Source: Alopecurus myosuroides (taxonomy: Eukaryota; Streptophyta; Magnoliopsida; Poales; Poaceae). From it: 64,000 bases of DNA. The number at the start of each line of letters is the position of its first letter. The stretch's first letter is position 1. The stretch is from NCBI GenBank assembly GCA_028641055.1, contig CM054062.1, forward strand, positions 17,975,639-18,039,638. The letters run 5' to 3'. The notes below the pieces were generated by a model, which was not told where the DNA came from, made no database searches, and saw only the letters and a program-made list of their open reading frames with translations. Below are positions 20,530 through 31,743 of this stretch, piece by piece. Both the position numbers and the translations under genes were made by a program.

Positions 20530-21320
20530 GGAGAGAAAAGCTTGGGTAGAATCGATCCAAAACGCGAGGAGATCAAGATCCGGGTCAAATCTCCAAGATC
20601 TTGCGGAGGAAACGGCCCGGGAGGCCAAGAACCACGGCGGCGGCGATTTGGTGGAGAGGAGCGGACGGGAAATAGGGCAAGAACTGCCCATCCCCGTCGG
20701 GCTCCAGGTTATATGGATTTCGCCGAACCGGATATTCCGGTTCAAGTTTGAACCGGATATTCCGGTACAGCCGGATATTCCGGTTCAAAACTGAACCGGA
20801 AATTCCGACTGCCTCCAGATTCGAAATTTCCTTGTTTTCAACGGACGACACTAGTGCTTAGAAAGAAAGGCTTTTTGAGAGAAAGGCTTGGGATAGAATT
20901 ACCAAACTGAGACTAGTACTTATCCCTCTCAAGAGCAAGAAGCAACCAACTAAAAAAACAATTGAGTGGGATTTTCCTAGGAAGAAACACTTAGCCGGGA
21001 AAAACACACGAAATGCAATAAAATGACAAGTAGAAAAATCCAACTAAGATCCAACTCTTCGCAATGAAGAGGTTGGTGGCCGAAGCCACCATGTAAGAGT
21101 TCTTGGTATGCAACCGCGAAGATATATCTTGGGGGCATTGCCAAAACTCAACATTGAAGCTCACAATTCAACATTAGAAAAAGAGAGATTACAATGAATT
21201 TTTGCTATGGGCATAATGGGGGGGAGGGAGAACCCAATGTGTTAGGATAGCACTCCCCCTATGTCCATGCCTACATCTAAGCTCGAACACGTTTCATCTA
21301 TAGGGGTGTGCGCAAGATAG
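20530..21320 (-). promoter_or_regulatory. putative internal promoter and leader of Copia copy 1 ORF3
   Basis: Between pol and ORF3. It holds a motif cluster at 20725-20809, a TATA-like CCATATAAC (minus strand, 20708-20716) about 10 bp further downstream, and a GC-rich leader of about 180 nt with CGCCGCCGCCGTGG before the ATG at 20529. The arrangement copies that of the LTR, motif array then TATA, and suggests ORF3 has its own promoter. Splicing from the LTR transcript is the alternative. Confidence 0.5.
20725..20809 (-). repeat. motif cluster upstream of ORF3 in copy 1
   Basis: Three full CCGGATATTCCGGT motifs plus a degenerate fourth (CCGGAAATTCCG). The copy 2 equivalent is at 31149-31233. 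Confidence 0.85.
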
Positions 21321-24300
21321 TCAAGCCAAACTCCTTGAATCAATCACATTTAGCTCATTCCTCAAGAACATGAACCTTGCATCATCAAGTGGCTTCGTGA
21401 AAATATCCGCAAGATTGTCCTTGGTGGGCACATAACCGAGTGCAATGTCTCCTCTCGCCACGTGATCACGGATGAAGTGGTGGCGAATCTCAATGTGCTT
21501 CGTCCTTGTGTGTTGCACCGGATTGTTTGCAAACTTGATAGCACTTTCATTGTCACATAGAAGAGGTACTTTGTACAAATGAACTCCATATTCCTTGAGA
21601 GTTTGCCTCATCCATAGCAATTGGGTGCATGCACTTGCGGCGGCAACATATTCCGCTTCGGCGGTGGAGAGAGAGATGCAATTTTGTTTCTTCGAGGACC
21701 AACTTACAAGGGACCTACCAAGGAATTGGCAAGCCCCCGAAGTTGACTTCCTATCATCTTGATCACCCGCCCAATCGGAATCCGTATATCCATTGAGAGT
21801 AAATTGTGCCCCCTTTGGGTACCACAAACCAAATCTTGAGGTATGAACCAAATAACGAAAGATTCTATGAACCGCCATTAGATGGCAATCCTTAGGAGCC
21901 GCTTGATACCTTGCACACACACCTACACTCAAAACGATATCGGGCCTAGATGCACAAAGATAGAGCAAAGAACCAATCATAGAACGATAGAGCTTTTGGT
22001 CCACATCCTTACTCCCTTTTGGATTACGAGAGAGATGACACTTGACTTGCATAGGAGATGTCTTGATCTTAGCATCTTGGAAGTTAAACCTCTTGATCAT
22101 ATCTTGGGTATACTTGGCTTGAGAAATGAAGGTCCCACGAGCCAATTGCTTGATCTCAAAGCCAAGAAAGAATTTAAGCTCACCCATCATAGACATCTCG
22201 AACCTGTCAGTCATAAGCTTAGAGAACTCATTATTGAAAGCTTGGTTAGTTGAGCCAAAGATGATATCGTCCACATAGAGTTGGCATATGAAAAGCTCTC
22301 CCTTTACTTTCTTGGTGAAGAGAGTGGGGTCGATCTTTCCAACTTCGAAACCACGATCATCTAACAACTCCCTAAGGTGCTCATACCAAGCACGAGGTGC
22401 TTGTTTGAGACCATAGAGAGCCTTGTCAAGTTTGTAAACGTGGTTAGGAAAGTTGAGATTCTCGAACCCCGGAGGTTGCTTAACATATACCTCCTCTTTT
22501 AGTGGACCATTCAAGAAAGCACTTTTCACATCCATTTGTTGCAACTTGAAATTATGTGAGGAAGCATAAGCAATGAGGATACGGATGGACTCAAGGCGAG
22601 CCACGGGCGCCTAGGTTTCATCAAAGTCAACGCCTTCAACTTGGGTGTAACCTTGAGCGACCAATCTTGCCTTGTTCCTAATGACAATGCCATTCTCATC
22701 TTGCTTGTTCTTGAATATCCACTTGGTGCCAATAACATTGTGGCAATCCTTGGGTTTCTCAACCAATCTCCAAACCTTGTTGCACTCAAAGTTATTGAGC
22801 TCATCATGCATAGCTTCAACCCAATCGGAGTCCTCAAGAGCTTCATACACTTTCTTAGGCTCCACCATAGAGATATGAGCTTGATGCTCACAAAAATGAG
22901 CCAATTGCCTTCTAGTGGATCTTCTAGCTTGAACATCCTCCAAGACCTTGTTATCTTGGGCATCAATTTTCTTCAAAGCTCTTCTTATCCTTTTGATGCG
23001 ACGGGATTCGATCTCCTCATTATTGCGAGGAGGGATCACTTGATCATCTTGATCATTTGGGTCCCCATCTTGACCAACATGGCCTTGATCATCAACATTG
23101 TCATCAACAATATCTTCAATACTAGCTTCATCTTGAGAAGAGGATGACGAGGAAGAATGATCTTGGCCTTGATCTTGACTCGCATTAGTGAGAGGAGTGG
23201 GTACGACTTGCGGAGTCACTTGATCAATGAGAGGAGGGTCTTGAATAAGTTCTCGGTTAGGTGTAGTAGGTGGCTCCTTGGCTTGATCTTCAAATGTAGA
23301 GGAGGGCTCCACTTGGGTAGAGCATAGTCCTTGTCGAGTCGCCATAAGGTGTCCCTCGATGGGGCGGAAGAATCCCACACCCATCCTTCCTATGGCTTCT
23401 TGAGGCATTTCAACATCTACATTTGAAACATGAAATTGCGCCACTTGGGAGCCGTCATTTTCCTCGAACACCACACTACAAGATTCTATGACAATCCGTG
23501 AGGCTTTGTCATAGACTCTATAAGTGTGGGATTCGGCACCGTAACCAACAAAAATACCCTCAATAGTTTTGGATTGAAATTTCGACAACCTAATACCCTT
23601 GATCAAATAAAAGCACTTACAACCGAATACACGGAAGTAGGATACGTTGGGCTTGTTGCCGGTGAGGATCTCATATGGGGTCTTGCTCAAGCCTTTGCGG
23701 ATGTAGAGGCGGTTGGAGGAGTGGCATGCGGTGGATACGGCCTCGGCCCATAAATATTGGGGAGAAGAGTACTCCGCCAACATGGTCCTTGCCATATCCA
23801 AGAGAGTGCGATTCTTCCTTTCGGCAACACCATTTTGTTGAGGAGTGTAGGTGGCGGAGTATTGGTGACGAATGCCTTCTTCACTAAGAAATTCATTCAA
23901 TGTATAGTTCTTGAACTCCGACCCATTATCACTCCTAATAGCCATGATTTGCACATTGTGTTGACGTTGCACTTCGTTGGAGAAGTCGATGATGGTTTGT
24001 TGAGTCTCACTCTTGCACTTGAAGAAATAAACCCAAGTGTATCTTGAATAATCATCGACAATCACCAAGCAATACTTCTTGCCGCCAAGACTTGCCTCGG
24101 GCACGGCACCAAAGAGATCAACATGAAGAAGCTCCAAGATCCTCTTTGATGAGATAATAGTCTTGGCCTTGTGCACAATGTCATGCATCTTCCCCTCAAC
24201 ACATGACCTACAAACGCGATCCTTTGCAAAGGAAACATTTTCTTTTAGTCCAACAATAAGGCCACTTTTGTGAAGACTTTGCAAAGTTCTCATGTTGACA

Positions 24301-24746
24301 TGGGATAGGCGACGATGCCACAACCATCCCAAGTCCGCCTTCCCGAAAAGACACATTGCTTGAGTGTTGGTTGACTTCGAAAAGTCCACCACATACAACT
24401 CATTTTCAACATGTCCCACGTGAACGACGTCAAGAGTCTTGCTTCTCAAAAGGACCACAATATCACCATCAAAGAAGAAGGAAAGACCCATCTTACTAAG
24501 AGAACGGATGGAAAGTAAATTGTAACCAAGGGATTCGACAAGCATGACGTTCACGATAGTGATATCGGGAGCCACCACAACCTTGCCAAATCCGGATACC
24601 TTAGACTTGGACGAGTCCCCATAGGTGACGGTTGCTTGGATGTCATTTGGCTGCAACTCCGTCACAAGTTCTTTGCTTCCGGTCATATGATTAGTGCATC
24701 CACTATCAAGAATCCATTTAGTCCCACCGGAAGCATAGTCCTGCAA
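21321..24746 (-). pseudogene. Copia copy 1 pol (protease, integrase, RT, RNase H) with one nonsense codon
   Basis: 1,142 codons in one frame, interrupted only by TAG at 22611-22613 where copy 2 has TAT (Tyr, in [12 protein letters not shown]). Domains in order: protease (WILDSGCTNHM), integrase zinc region ([12 protein letters not shown] ... CRSCVEGK), integrase core ([32 protein letters not shown]), RT ([36 protein letters not shown]) and RNase H ([26 protein letters not shown]). The protease-integrase-RT order defines Copia. The first in-frame codons overlap the end of gag in a +1 frame relative to it. With a single stop it is the better preserved copy. Confidence 0.9.
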
Positions 24747-24750
24747 GAGA

Positions 24751-27270
24751 TCATTGACTAGAGTTAGGACCCGAGTTGGGTCCCTTCATGTTAGCAACAA
24801 GGGTCTTTGGAACCCATATAGTGTAGTCAATAAAACCCTCAATAGGACCAACATATTTAGCTTGCACAACACCATAATAATCAACATATAAGAAATGGTG
24901 TGGGTTGTTAGTTCCCGCGGAGGAGCTACGAGTAGTGTTGTCCCTCATGACAATACCACCCGAAGCACCATGTTTGTTCTTCTTCTTGTTCTTCTTCTTC
25001 TTGTTCCTTTTCTTGGCTACATAGCCAAGACCTTGCTTGCCCACTTGTTGCCTTGGAGCACTCACTTGTGGTCTAGAAATGACCACATTAGTGCTTGAGG
25101 CAACCACTTGTGGGGTGGCAAGCACCACCTTTTCAACTTGAGTGCTTTTGCCCTTGAGCCTTGCAAGCTCATCCTTCAACCTAGCATTTTCTTCAATAAT
25201 ATTTGCATGATCACAAGAAGAAGTAGAAGTGCTAGGGTGGTTAGCTTGAGTAAGTTGAGTTTGAAGTTGTTCATGCAACTCTTTGAGGGATGAGTGTTGG
25301 CTTTCCAAAGCTTTGCGAGCAATGGTTAGCTTTTCAAACTCCTCGGTTAGTTTACCATGACCAACCCCAAACTCTACTTTATCCTTTTTAGCCTTTTTAT
25401 ATTTAGCAATAGCAAGATCACGTTCCTTAATGATTTTAGAGACAAGTTCGTTATGAGTGGTTTCAATAGTTTCAAGTTCATCCTCTAGAGAAACTCTACC
25501 ATCATGCTCTTCCTCAAGAGTCATTGAGAGAGATGCAATTTCATCCGCATCCCTTCTCTCAATCTCACCTTTCTTCTCAAGGGCCTCTTGGGCCTCTCCC
25601 AATTGCCTCATGAGATGCTCAAAGTACTTCTTGGTCTCCCCTTGCATGTTAGACATAAAACGGTCCAAGGAGGCTCTTTCCTCTTCTTCTCTAAGACAAG
25701 CAATATGTTCTAGTTCACTAGGGGTCTTAGAGTTAGGAGAAGATGATACCTCCGTGGCCTTAGCCATGAAGCACTTGGCATCGCGTTGAGGAAGATTTTC
25801 ATTGGGAGATTCAAAGAGGGATGACGAAGATGGAGTGGAAGCAATAGCTAGAGCGGCCACTTCACTTGTTGTTTCTTCTTCTTCATCACTCCCGGAATCA
25901 TACTCCTCTTGAGTCAAGAGCACAAACTTGGTAGGAGTCTTCTTGTTGAAAGGTTTCTTCTTGAAATGAGGTTTCTTGTATTCAACCTTGGACTTGTCCT
26001 TGCGGATGAGCTTGCCACTATGGTTTTCTCTATTCTCATATGGGCATTCCGCAATGAAGTGGTACTTGTCTTGGCAATTGAAGCAAGATCTCACTTTTTG
26101 AGCCCCATCATTACCATAACGAGACTTGGTCTTCTCCTCAACAAACTTCTTGCCTTTTGGGGGATTGTTCCAAAACTTTTGCACAGTGAGAGCTATTAGA
26201 TCCTTTAGAACGGGATCATATTCTTCTTCCTTCAATGGAGGCAATGCTTCTTCACCATCTTCATCATTCTCAACTTCTCTTGTCAACACCTTGGCCTTCA
26301 AAGCAACGGAAGCTCCTTGATGCATTCCAATGGCCCTAGCACGGTTGTCAAGAGCATTCTTGGTTTGCACTTTGTAGGAGCTCAACTCTTGCATGACTTG
26401 GGTAGAGGTCATGGTGGAGAAATCATGTCTCCCTTGAATGCTCTTCATATCCGTGCCCTCGAAAGGCATCACGGCAATTATGAACTTCCTCTTGATCCAA
26501 GCATCATCAATATGTGTTGCACCCGCATTAGAGAAGGCGGTGGCAAGAGATTTGAGCCTCCGATACATGTCAACGTGATCTTCTCCATCACGCATGAAGA
26601 ATCCTTCGGCCTCATTGGTCAAGGTGTCATAGCGATTTCTTTGCATGCTTTCATTCCCAACAAACATGACGACAAGGGCATCCCATGTCTCTTTGGCGGT
26701 GGAGAAGTGTTGAAGATGCGGCATGTGATTGGGGCCCACGACTTGATGAAGGATGGACAAAGCGGTGTAATTGAGTTGGCAATCTACAACCTCTCTTCTT
26801 GTGAGATTCTTGGGATCATATGGCTTGTATCCATCACGAGTGATTCTCCAAAGATCTATACAAGAAGAGTTCAAGTGAGTCTCCATGTAGTATTGCCATT
26901 CACGAAAAGAATATGCATCAATTTTAGGTGGATCTCCCCTAGGAATTATATGAGGAAAAGGGATGGGAGGATCGGGAGAATAATGGCCTTCAACGGCATG
27001 ATATCCTTCCTTTCCATTCACACCCTTCTTAGCGGATTGTTCGGCGGAAGCAGTTTTAGGTGGTTCACCATCAACCCCAATCTTGGCACCCTCCGTTTCC
27101 GGAGGGGATGAGTCGACCACCTCCGGTTCCTTGGCTTTGAGGAGTGTTGTCATGAGTAGACGCAACTCCTCAAATTTAGTGTCTATGGATGAGGTCAATG
27201 ATTCTATCAAAGCATTGAGATCATTCATGGACACATTTCCTTCGGACGGAGCGTCATCCTCATCACCCAT
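24751..27270 (-). CDS. Copia copy 1 gag, 839 aa
   Basis: The complete frame starts MGDEDDAPSEGNVSMND and ends NSGPNSSQ at a TGA. It contains a Copia-type capsid region (SFREWQYYMETHLNSS ... FFMRDGEDHVDMYRRL), a CCHC zinc knuckle CFNCQDKYHFIAEC, a long coiled coil (about residues 480-690, ending LHEQLQTQLTQANHP) and a Lys-rich stretch KKRNKKKKNKKKNKHG. The protein is larger than a typical Copia gag, as in the SIRE lineage. The pol frame opens about 40 nt before the gag stop in the +1 phase. Confidence 0.88.
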   Translation of the reverse strand: MGDEDDAPSEGNVSMNDLNALIESLTSSIDTKFEELRLLMTTLLKAKEPEVVDSSPPETEGAKIGVDGEPPKTASAEQSAKKGVNGKEGYHAVEGHYSPDPPIPFPHIIPRGDPPKIDAYSFREWQYYMETHLNSSCIDLWRITRDGYKPYDPKNLTRREVVDCQLNYTALSILHQVVGPNHMPHLQHFSTAKETWDALVVMFVGNESMQRNRYDTLTNEAEGFFMRDGEDHVDMYRRLKSLATAFSNAGATHIDDAWIKRKFIIAVMPFEGTDMKSIQGRHDFSTMTSTQVMQELSSYKVQTKNALDNRARAIGMHQGASVALKAKVLTREVENDEDGEEALPPLKEEEYDPVLKDLIALTVQKFWNNPPKGKKFVEEKTKSRYGNDGAQKVRSCFNCQDKYHFIAECPYENRENHSGKLIRKDKSKVEYKKPHFKKKPFNKKTPTKFVLLTQEEYDSGSDEEEETTSEVAALAIASTPSSSSLFESPNENLPQRDAKCFMAKATEVSSSPNSKTPSELEHIACLREEEERASLDRFMSNMQGETKKYFEHLMRQLGEAQEALEKKGEIERRDADEIASLSMTLEEEHDGRVSLEDELETIETTHNELVSKIIKERDLAIAKYKKAKKDKVEFGVGHGKLTEEFEKLTIARKALESQHSSLKELHEQLQTQLTQANHPSTSTSSCDHANIIEENARLKDELARLKGKSTQVEKVVLATPQVVASSTNVVISRPQVSAPRQQVGKQGLGYVAKKRNKKKKNKKKNKHGASGGIVMRDNTTRSSSAGTNNPHHFLYVDYYGVVQAKYVGPIEGFIDYTIWVPKTLVANMKGPNSGPNSSQ

Positions 27271-27310
27271 ACTTAAACTCTTAGGCGGTTAAGCCCGATA
27301 GAAGAGCCGA

Positions 27311-27323
27311 GGCTCTGATACCA
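27311..27323 (-). promoter_or_regulatory. Copia copy 1 primer-binding site (initiator Met tRNA)
   Basis: The minus strand reads TGGTATCAGAGCC two bases after the 5' LTR end, the classic plant Copia site complementary to the 3' end of initiator methionine tRNA. Copy 2 has it at 37730-37742. Confidence 0.9.
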
Positions 27324-27325
27324 AT

Positions 27326-28748
27326 TGAAAGTATAGTATGGGCACCTAGAGGGGGGGGTGAATAGGTGCTACGGCAAATTTTAATTTTTCTCAAATTTAG
27401 GCTTGACAAGAAAGGTAAATTCTCTAGATAGTGCAACTAGTGATGAATTTACCTATATGACAAGACAAGCAATCAATGCAACAAGTACAAGTAAGTAAAG
27501 AGAGGGAGGAACGAGGTAACCGATGGAAGCACACGGAGACACGATGTATTTCCGAGTTCCTCCTTTTTAGGGGAGTACGTCTCGTTGGAGGGGTGTGAGC
27601 TCGCCACAAAGGCCTACTCAACGCCACTAAGGCTTCACCCTATTCTCCGATGAACTTCGCCACAAAGGCCTAGTTCACCTTCCACTATAGAACCCCTTTG
27701 AGGCGGGGATCAAATCCTTTACAAACACCTTGGGGCACACACCCACAACTTAATTGGGGGCTCCCAACAACTCTTGAATCACCAACTAGAAACAAGATGC
27801 CTAGGTTCTCCACAAGAGGAAACCCTAGGCAAGATCCCTCGAGCTAGAGAGGGGGAAATGAAGAACGGGTCGGTGAAGATGTAGATCGGGGCCTTCTCCT
27901 TCAATCCTCCAAAGATCTTCAAGATTGGGTGGAGGGATTGGGAGTTATGAGGGATTTGGTGAGTTCTTAAATGCTCATCAATGCTAAGGGGAAGAACTAG
28001 ATCTTGAGGAAGAAGAGGAGGGCTATTTATAGTCCCTCCTCACAACTAGTCGTTGTGCAGGAAAAAAGGTACCGGAATATCCGGTCCAAGTTTGGACCAG
28101 AATATCCGGTTAGTTTGCTCCACGCTGAACTGCAGTGCTGGACCGGATTATCCGGTTGATCTGAAATAATCCGGTACAAATAATCCGGTAGATGCCAGTA
28201 CGCAAATCTTCTAGTCCTTAGCCATTTTTCCACTTCCTCAACTGCAACCGGAATATCCGGTAGATATGAAATATCCGGTACAAATAATCCGGTTGACTCC
28301 AGTAGCTCAAAACTTCCAGTCCTTAGCAGTTTTTCGCAGCAACCGGAATATCCGGTCCGGGATGAATAATCCGGTCCAAATAATCCGGTTGACTCCAGTA
28401 GCTCAAAACTTCAGTCCTTAGCAATTTTCCGCAGCAACCGGAATATTCGGTCCAGGATGAAATATCCGGTCCGAATAATCCGGTTGATTCCAGTATGCAA
28501 AATTCTCAGTCCTTAGCCATTTTTGAGCTCCTTTCTCAGCAACCGGAATATCCGGTCCAGGATGAATAATCCGGTCCGAATAATCCGGTTGAGTTCTGTC
28601 CCAAAAACCTCAGGCCAAACTTCACCGACTTTTCAGTGCTCGATGCCGATGTTAAGTATAACACCTGCACACTAAACACCTCGATAAATAATGTACTTAG
28701 TATTGTTAACTAACACACAAAACACTGGGAAAACGAAATGCACTTTCA
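27326..28748 (-). repeat. Copia LTR2, shared between the two copies
   Basis: 1,423 bp. It serves at once as 5' LTR of copy 1 and 3' LTR of copy 2. The copy 1 primer-binding site abuts its left end and the copy 2 polypurine tract abuts its right end. It has two private substitutions by eye (one in the first motif pair near 28100, one near 28446). Confidence 0.93.
28071..28589 (-). repeat. motif array in U3 of LTR2
   Basis: Same array as in LTR1, with two of the full motifs altered by single substitutions (ACCAGAATATCCGGT and ACCGGAATATTCGGT). Confidence 0.85.
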
Positions 28749-29321
28749 ATCTCCCCCTTTTTGGTGTTAGATGACAATACTAAGATTTGCAATAAACCTT
28801 GACAGTAAGCATGCTTGAAACAAGATGAAAATCTCTCCCCCTATCTCTATGCATATCTTTTGTTTGCCTCAAACGCAAATAGATGCAATGATGTATAGGA
28901 AGAGATTTTCAACAAGTAGCAAACACGACAATGAGACAACATCACCAATATGTTGAGTGTAAAGAAGTATATACCTTGTGCGAGAACGATATATCCAAGA
29001 ATAACCAAGCACAATCATAGATAATCTCCTCAACATATCCGATAGATAACCAACACACCATAAATAGATAACCATGATAGTATCCAGACAACCAATAGTC
29101 ACACACATAATAGCACACATAGTTTTAAACGACAATAAACGACAAGTTCACAAGCACGACAAATGAAGATAAAATGGACACAAGCTCTCAAAGGAAGGAT
29201 AAAAGCAAATGCTTGTGCCCGAACCCATGCAAATCCCGTAGTCTATAATAGCTACTTCTCCCCCTTTGGCATCGAGACACCAAAAAGGAGGGAAATAGCT
29301 AACTAACGCCCCAGACACGGT

Positions 29322-30953
29322 CTAAGCATCCGACTCGTCTCCAGATCCCTGCTCATCATCAGACTCCTCCTCATCAGCAGCAGCATCATGAGCTCGTGAA
29401 GCAGTCTCCCGAGTAGACCTGAGGGCCGCCTCAATGCTCTCCCAAGGAGTGAAATCCTCAGCAGACCAAGCAGAGTAGGACTGAGCATCAAGCGGAGCAG
29501 GAACATCACCAGTGCCACCACTCACGTGATGGAGAATCTGACGCTGAGAGCTGGACAAATCAGTGTCCCTGCGATACGCCCTGTACTGTTCCTTGTGAAT
29601 GTCCAGCTTCATGCAGAGCACGTTGCGCTGAAACCAGGAAAGCTTCCTGACATTGCGCAAGGTGGTGAGATCAGACACAGGCACCCTGGGAGCAGACTGA
29701 GAGCTAGAGGGACCACCCATAGAGGAACCACCCTCAAATGGAGCACTCTGAGAAGCAGCCGCAGTCTTCACCTTCCTCTTGACATACAGCTTCCTCACCA
29801 GAATCAGAATGTTGCACAGAGGGGTGGTGAGAGCATCGTTGTTACCTCCACTCGGCACAAGGAAAGCTCTGAAGATACGCACCAGCTGATCATAAAGAGG
29901 AAGCAGTCCCTCAAGCCCCCCAACAGTGATTCCAGGGGCGTAAAGCTCAGCCATGGACACCTCCCTCCTCGGCCTATCAACCTCATGGACGCGGTGACCA
30001 AGAGGAGGGTGCTCGCTGTAAGAGTAGCCAAGACGCCGAGCAAACCTCTCAAAGGATGCTTCACAAGGTGTATCTCCAGACATCCACTTAAGACGGGTCA
30101 CAATATCACCAGTGGAGTACACGAGGGTGGACATAAACTGCATCACCAGCTGCGTGTTGTAGTTGCACTGGGTCTCCATGAGCTTCACCAAACCGAAGCA
30201 CTCAACAATACTTGCTGCATCAGCAAACTCATCCTTGTCCTTGAGAGCGGCATGGTCATATGGATGCATAGGGCGGCACGGATTGCGGAAGTCACAATAG
30301 ATGTCAGTGTAAATGTAGGACTGCTCCAGATTCCAGAAACGAGGATCAATGTTGCCAACCCTTGGAGAAAGATAGGCATCCTGCTTTCTGAGCTCATTGA
30401 ACTCCTGAATCGGAATGTCGGTCTTATAGTTGAGCCGAGGTTTCCTCTTGTTACGGGTAGAGACTAGCTTCTTGCGCTTTGGAACGCTTCGATCGTGGTC
30501 ACCATCTGTGAAACAAGATAGAATAGGAAAAGAACAAGATGAGTACACTAGTGTCATACAACGGATACAATCATACATAGAAACGATAGAGAAGATTACA
30601 GGAAACAATCGAGGTGGAAATCTGGGAAAGATTCATTTGGGGCTGCCCTTAAAACAGTACTGGACTCAGCCGGATATTCCGGTTCAAAACTGAACCGGAT
30701 ATTCCGGTTACCCGGATATTCCGGTTCAGTCGTGGACCGGATATTCCGGTAAATTTCGGAACAGCACAAAATCAACCTAGATCTCAGATTTCCACAAGGA
30801 TTGCAAACAAGTGATCTACTCTATGATTTCTAGCATGTATGGGGAGTCCTCTTCGGAACGAAATCTACCAAGCAAGCCAACAAAAACGCACATCCATGGA
30901 AGGTGAGGTTATAGCACCAAGATTCAAGAGATTTGAACTATACCGGGATCCAT
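29322..30953 (-). CDS. Copia copy 2 ORF3, spliced, about 397 aa, function unknown
   Basis: Same structure as in copy 1: ATG in a short exon (30944-30953), intron 30506-30943 with the same splice sites, exon 2 at 29322-30505. The frame is fully open although gag and pol of this copy are broken. Compared with copy 1, about ten base differences are seen over roughly 1.29 kb, most changing amino acids (for example Arg to Cys in SIVERFG/SIVECFG and Phe to Ile in APGFTVGG/APGITVGG). Confidence 0.75.
30667..30751 (-). repeat. motif cluster in the ORF3 intron of copy 2
   Basis: Four CCGGATATTCCGGT motifs, identical to the copy 1 cluster by eye. Confidence 0.85.
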
Positions 30954-31148
30954 GGAGAGAAAAGCTTGGGTAGAATCGATCCAAAACGCGAGGAGATCAA
31001 GATCCGGGTCAAATCTCCAAGATCTTGCGGAGGAAACGGCCCGGGAGGCCAAGAACCACGGCGGCGGCGATTTGGTGGAGAGGAGCGGACGGGAAATAGG
31101 GCAAGAACTGCCCATCCCCGTCGGGCTCCAGGTTATATGGATTTTGCC

Positions 31149-31233
31149 GAACCGGATATTCCGGTTCAAGTTTGAACCGGATATTCCGGTACAGCCGGAT
31201 ATTCCGGTTCAAAACTGAACCGGAAATTCCGAC
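31149..31233 (-). repeat. motif cluster upstream of ORF3 in copy 2
   Basis: Three full motifs and one degenerate motif directly upstream of a TATA-like CCATATAAC, as in copy 1. Confidence 0.85.
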
Positions 31234-31743
31234 TGCCTCCAGATTCGAAATTTCCTTGTTTTCAACGGACGACACTAGTGCTTAGAAAGAAAGGCTTTTT
31301 GAGAGAAAGGCTTGGGATAGAATTACCAAACTGAGACTAGTACTTATCCCTCTCAAGAGCAAGAAGCAACCAACTAAAAAAACAATTGAGTGGGATTTTC
31401 CTAGGAAGAAACACTTAGCCGGGAAAAACACACGAAATGCAATAAAATGACAAGTAGAAAAATCCAACTAAGATCCAACTCTTCGCAATGAAGAGGTTGG
31501 TGGCCGAAGCCACCATGTAAGAGTTCTTGGTATGCAACCGCGAAGATATATCTTGGGGGCATTGCCAAAACTCAACATTGAAGCTCACAATTCAACATTA
31601 GAAAAAGAGAGATTACAATGAATTTTTGCTATGGGCATAATGGGGGGAGGGAGAACCCAATGTGTTAGGATAGCACTCCCCCTATGTCCATGCCTACATC
31701 TAAGCTCGAACACGTTTCATCTATAGGGGTGTGCGCAAGATAG

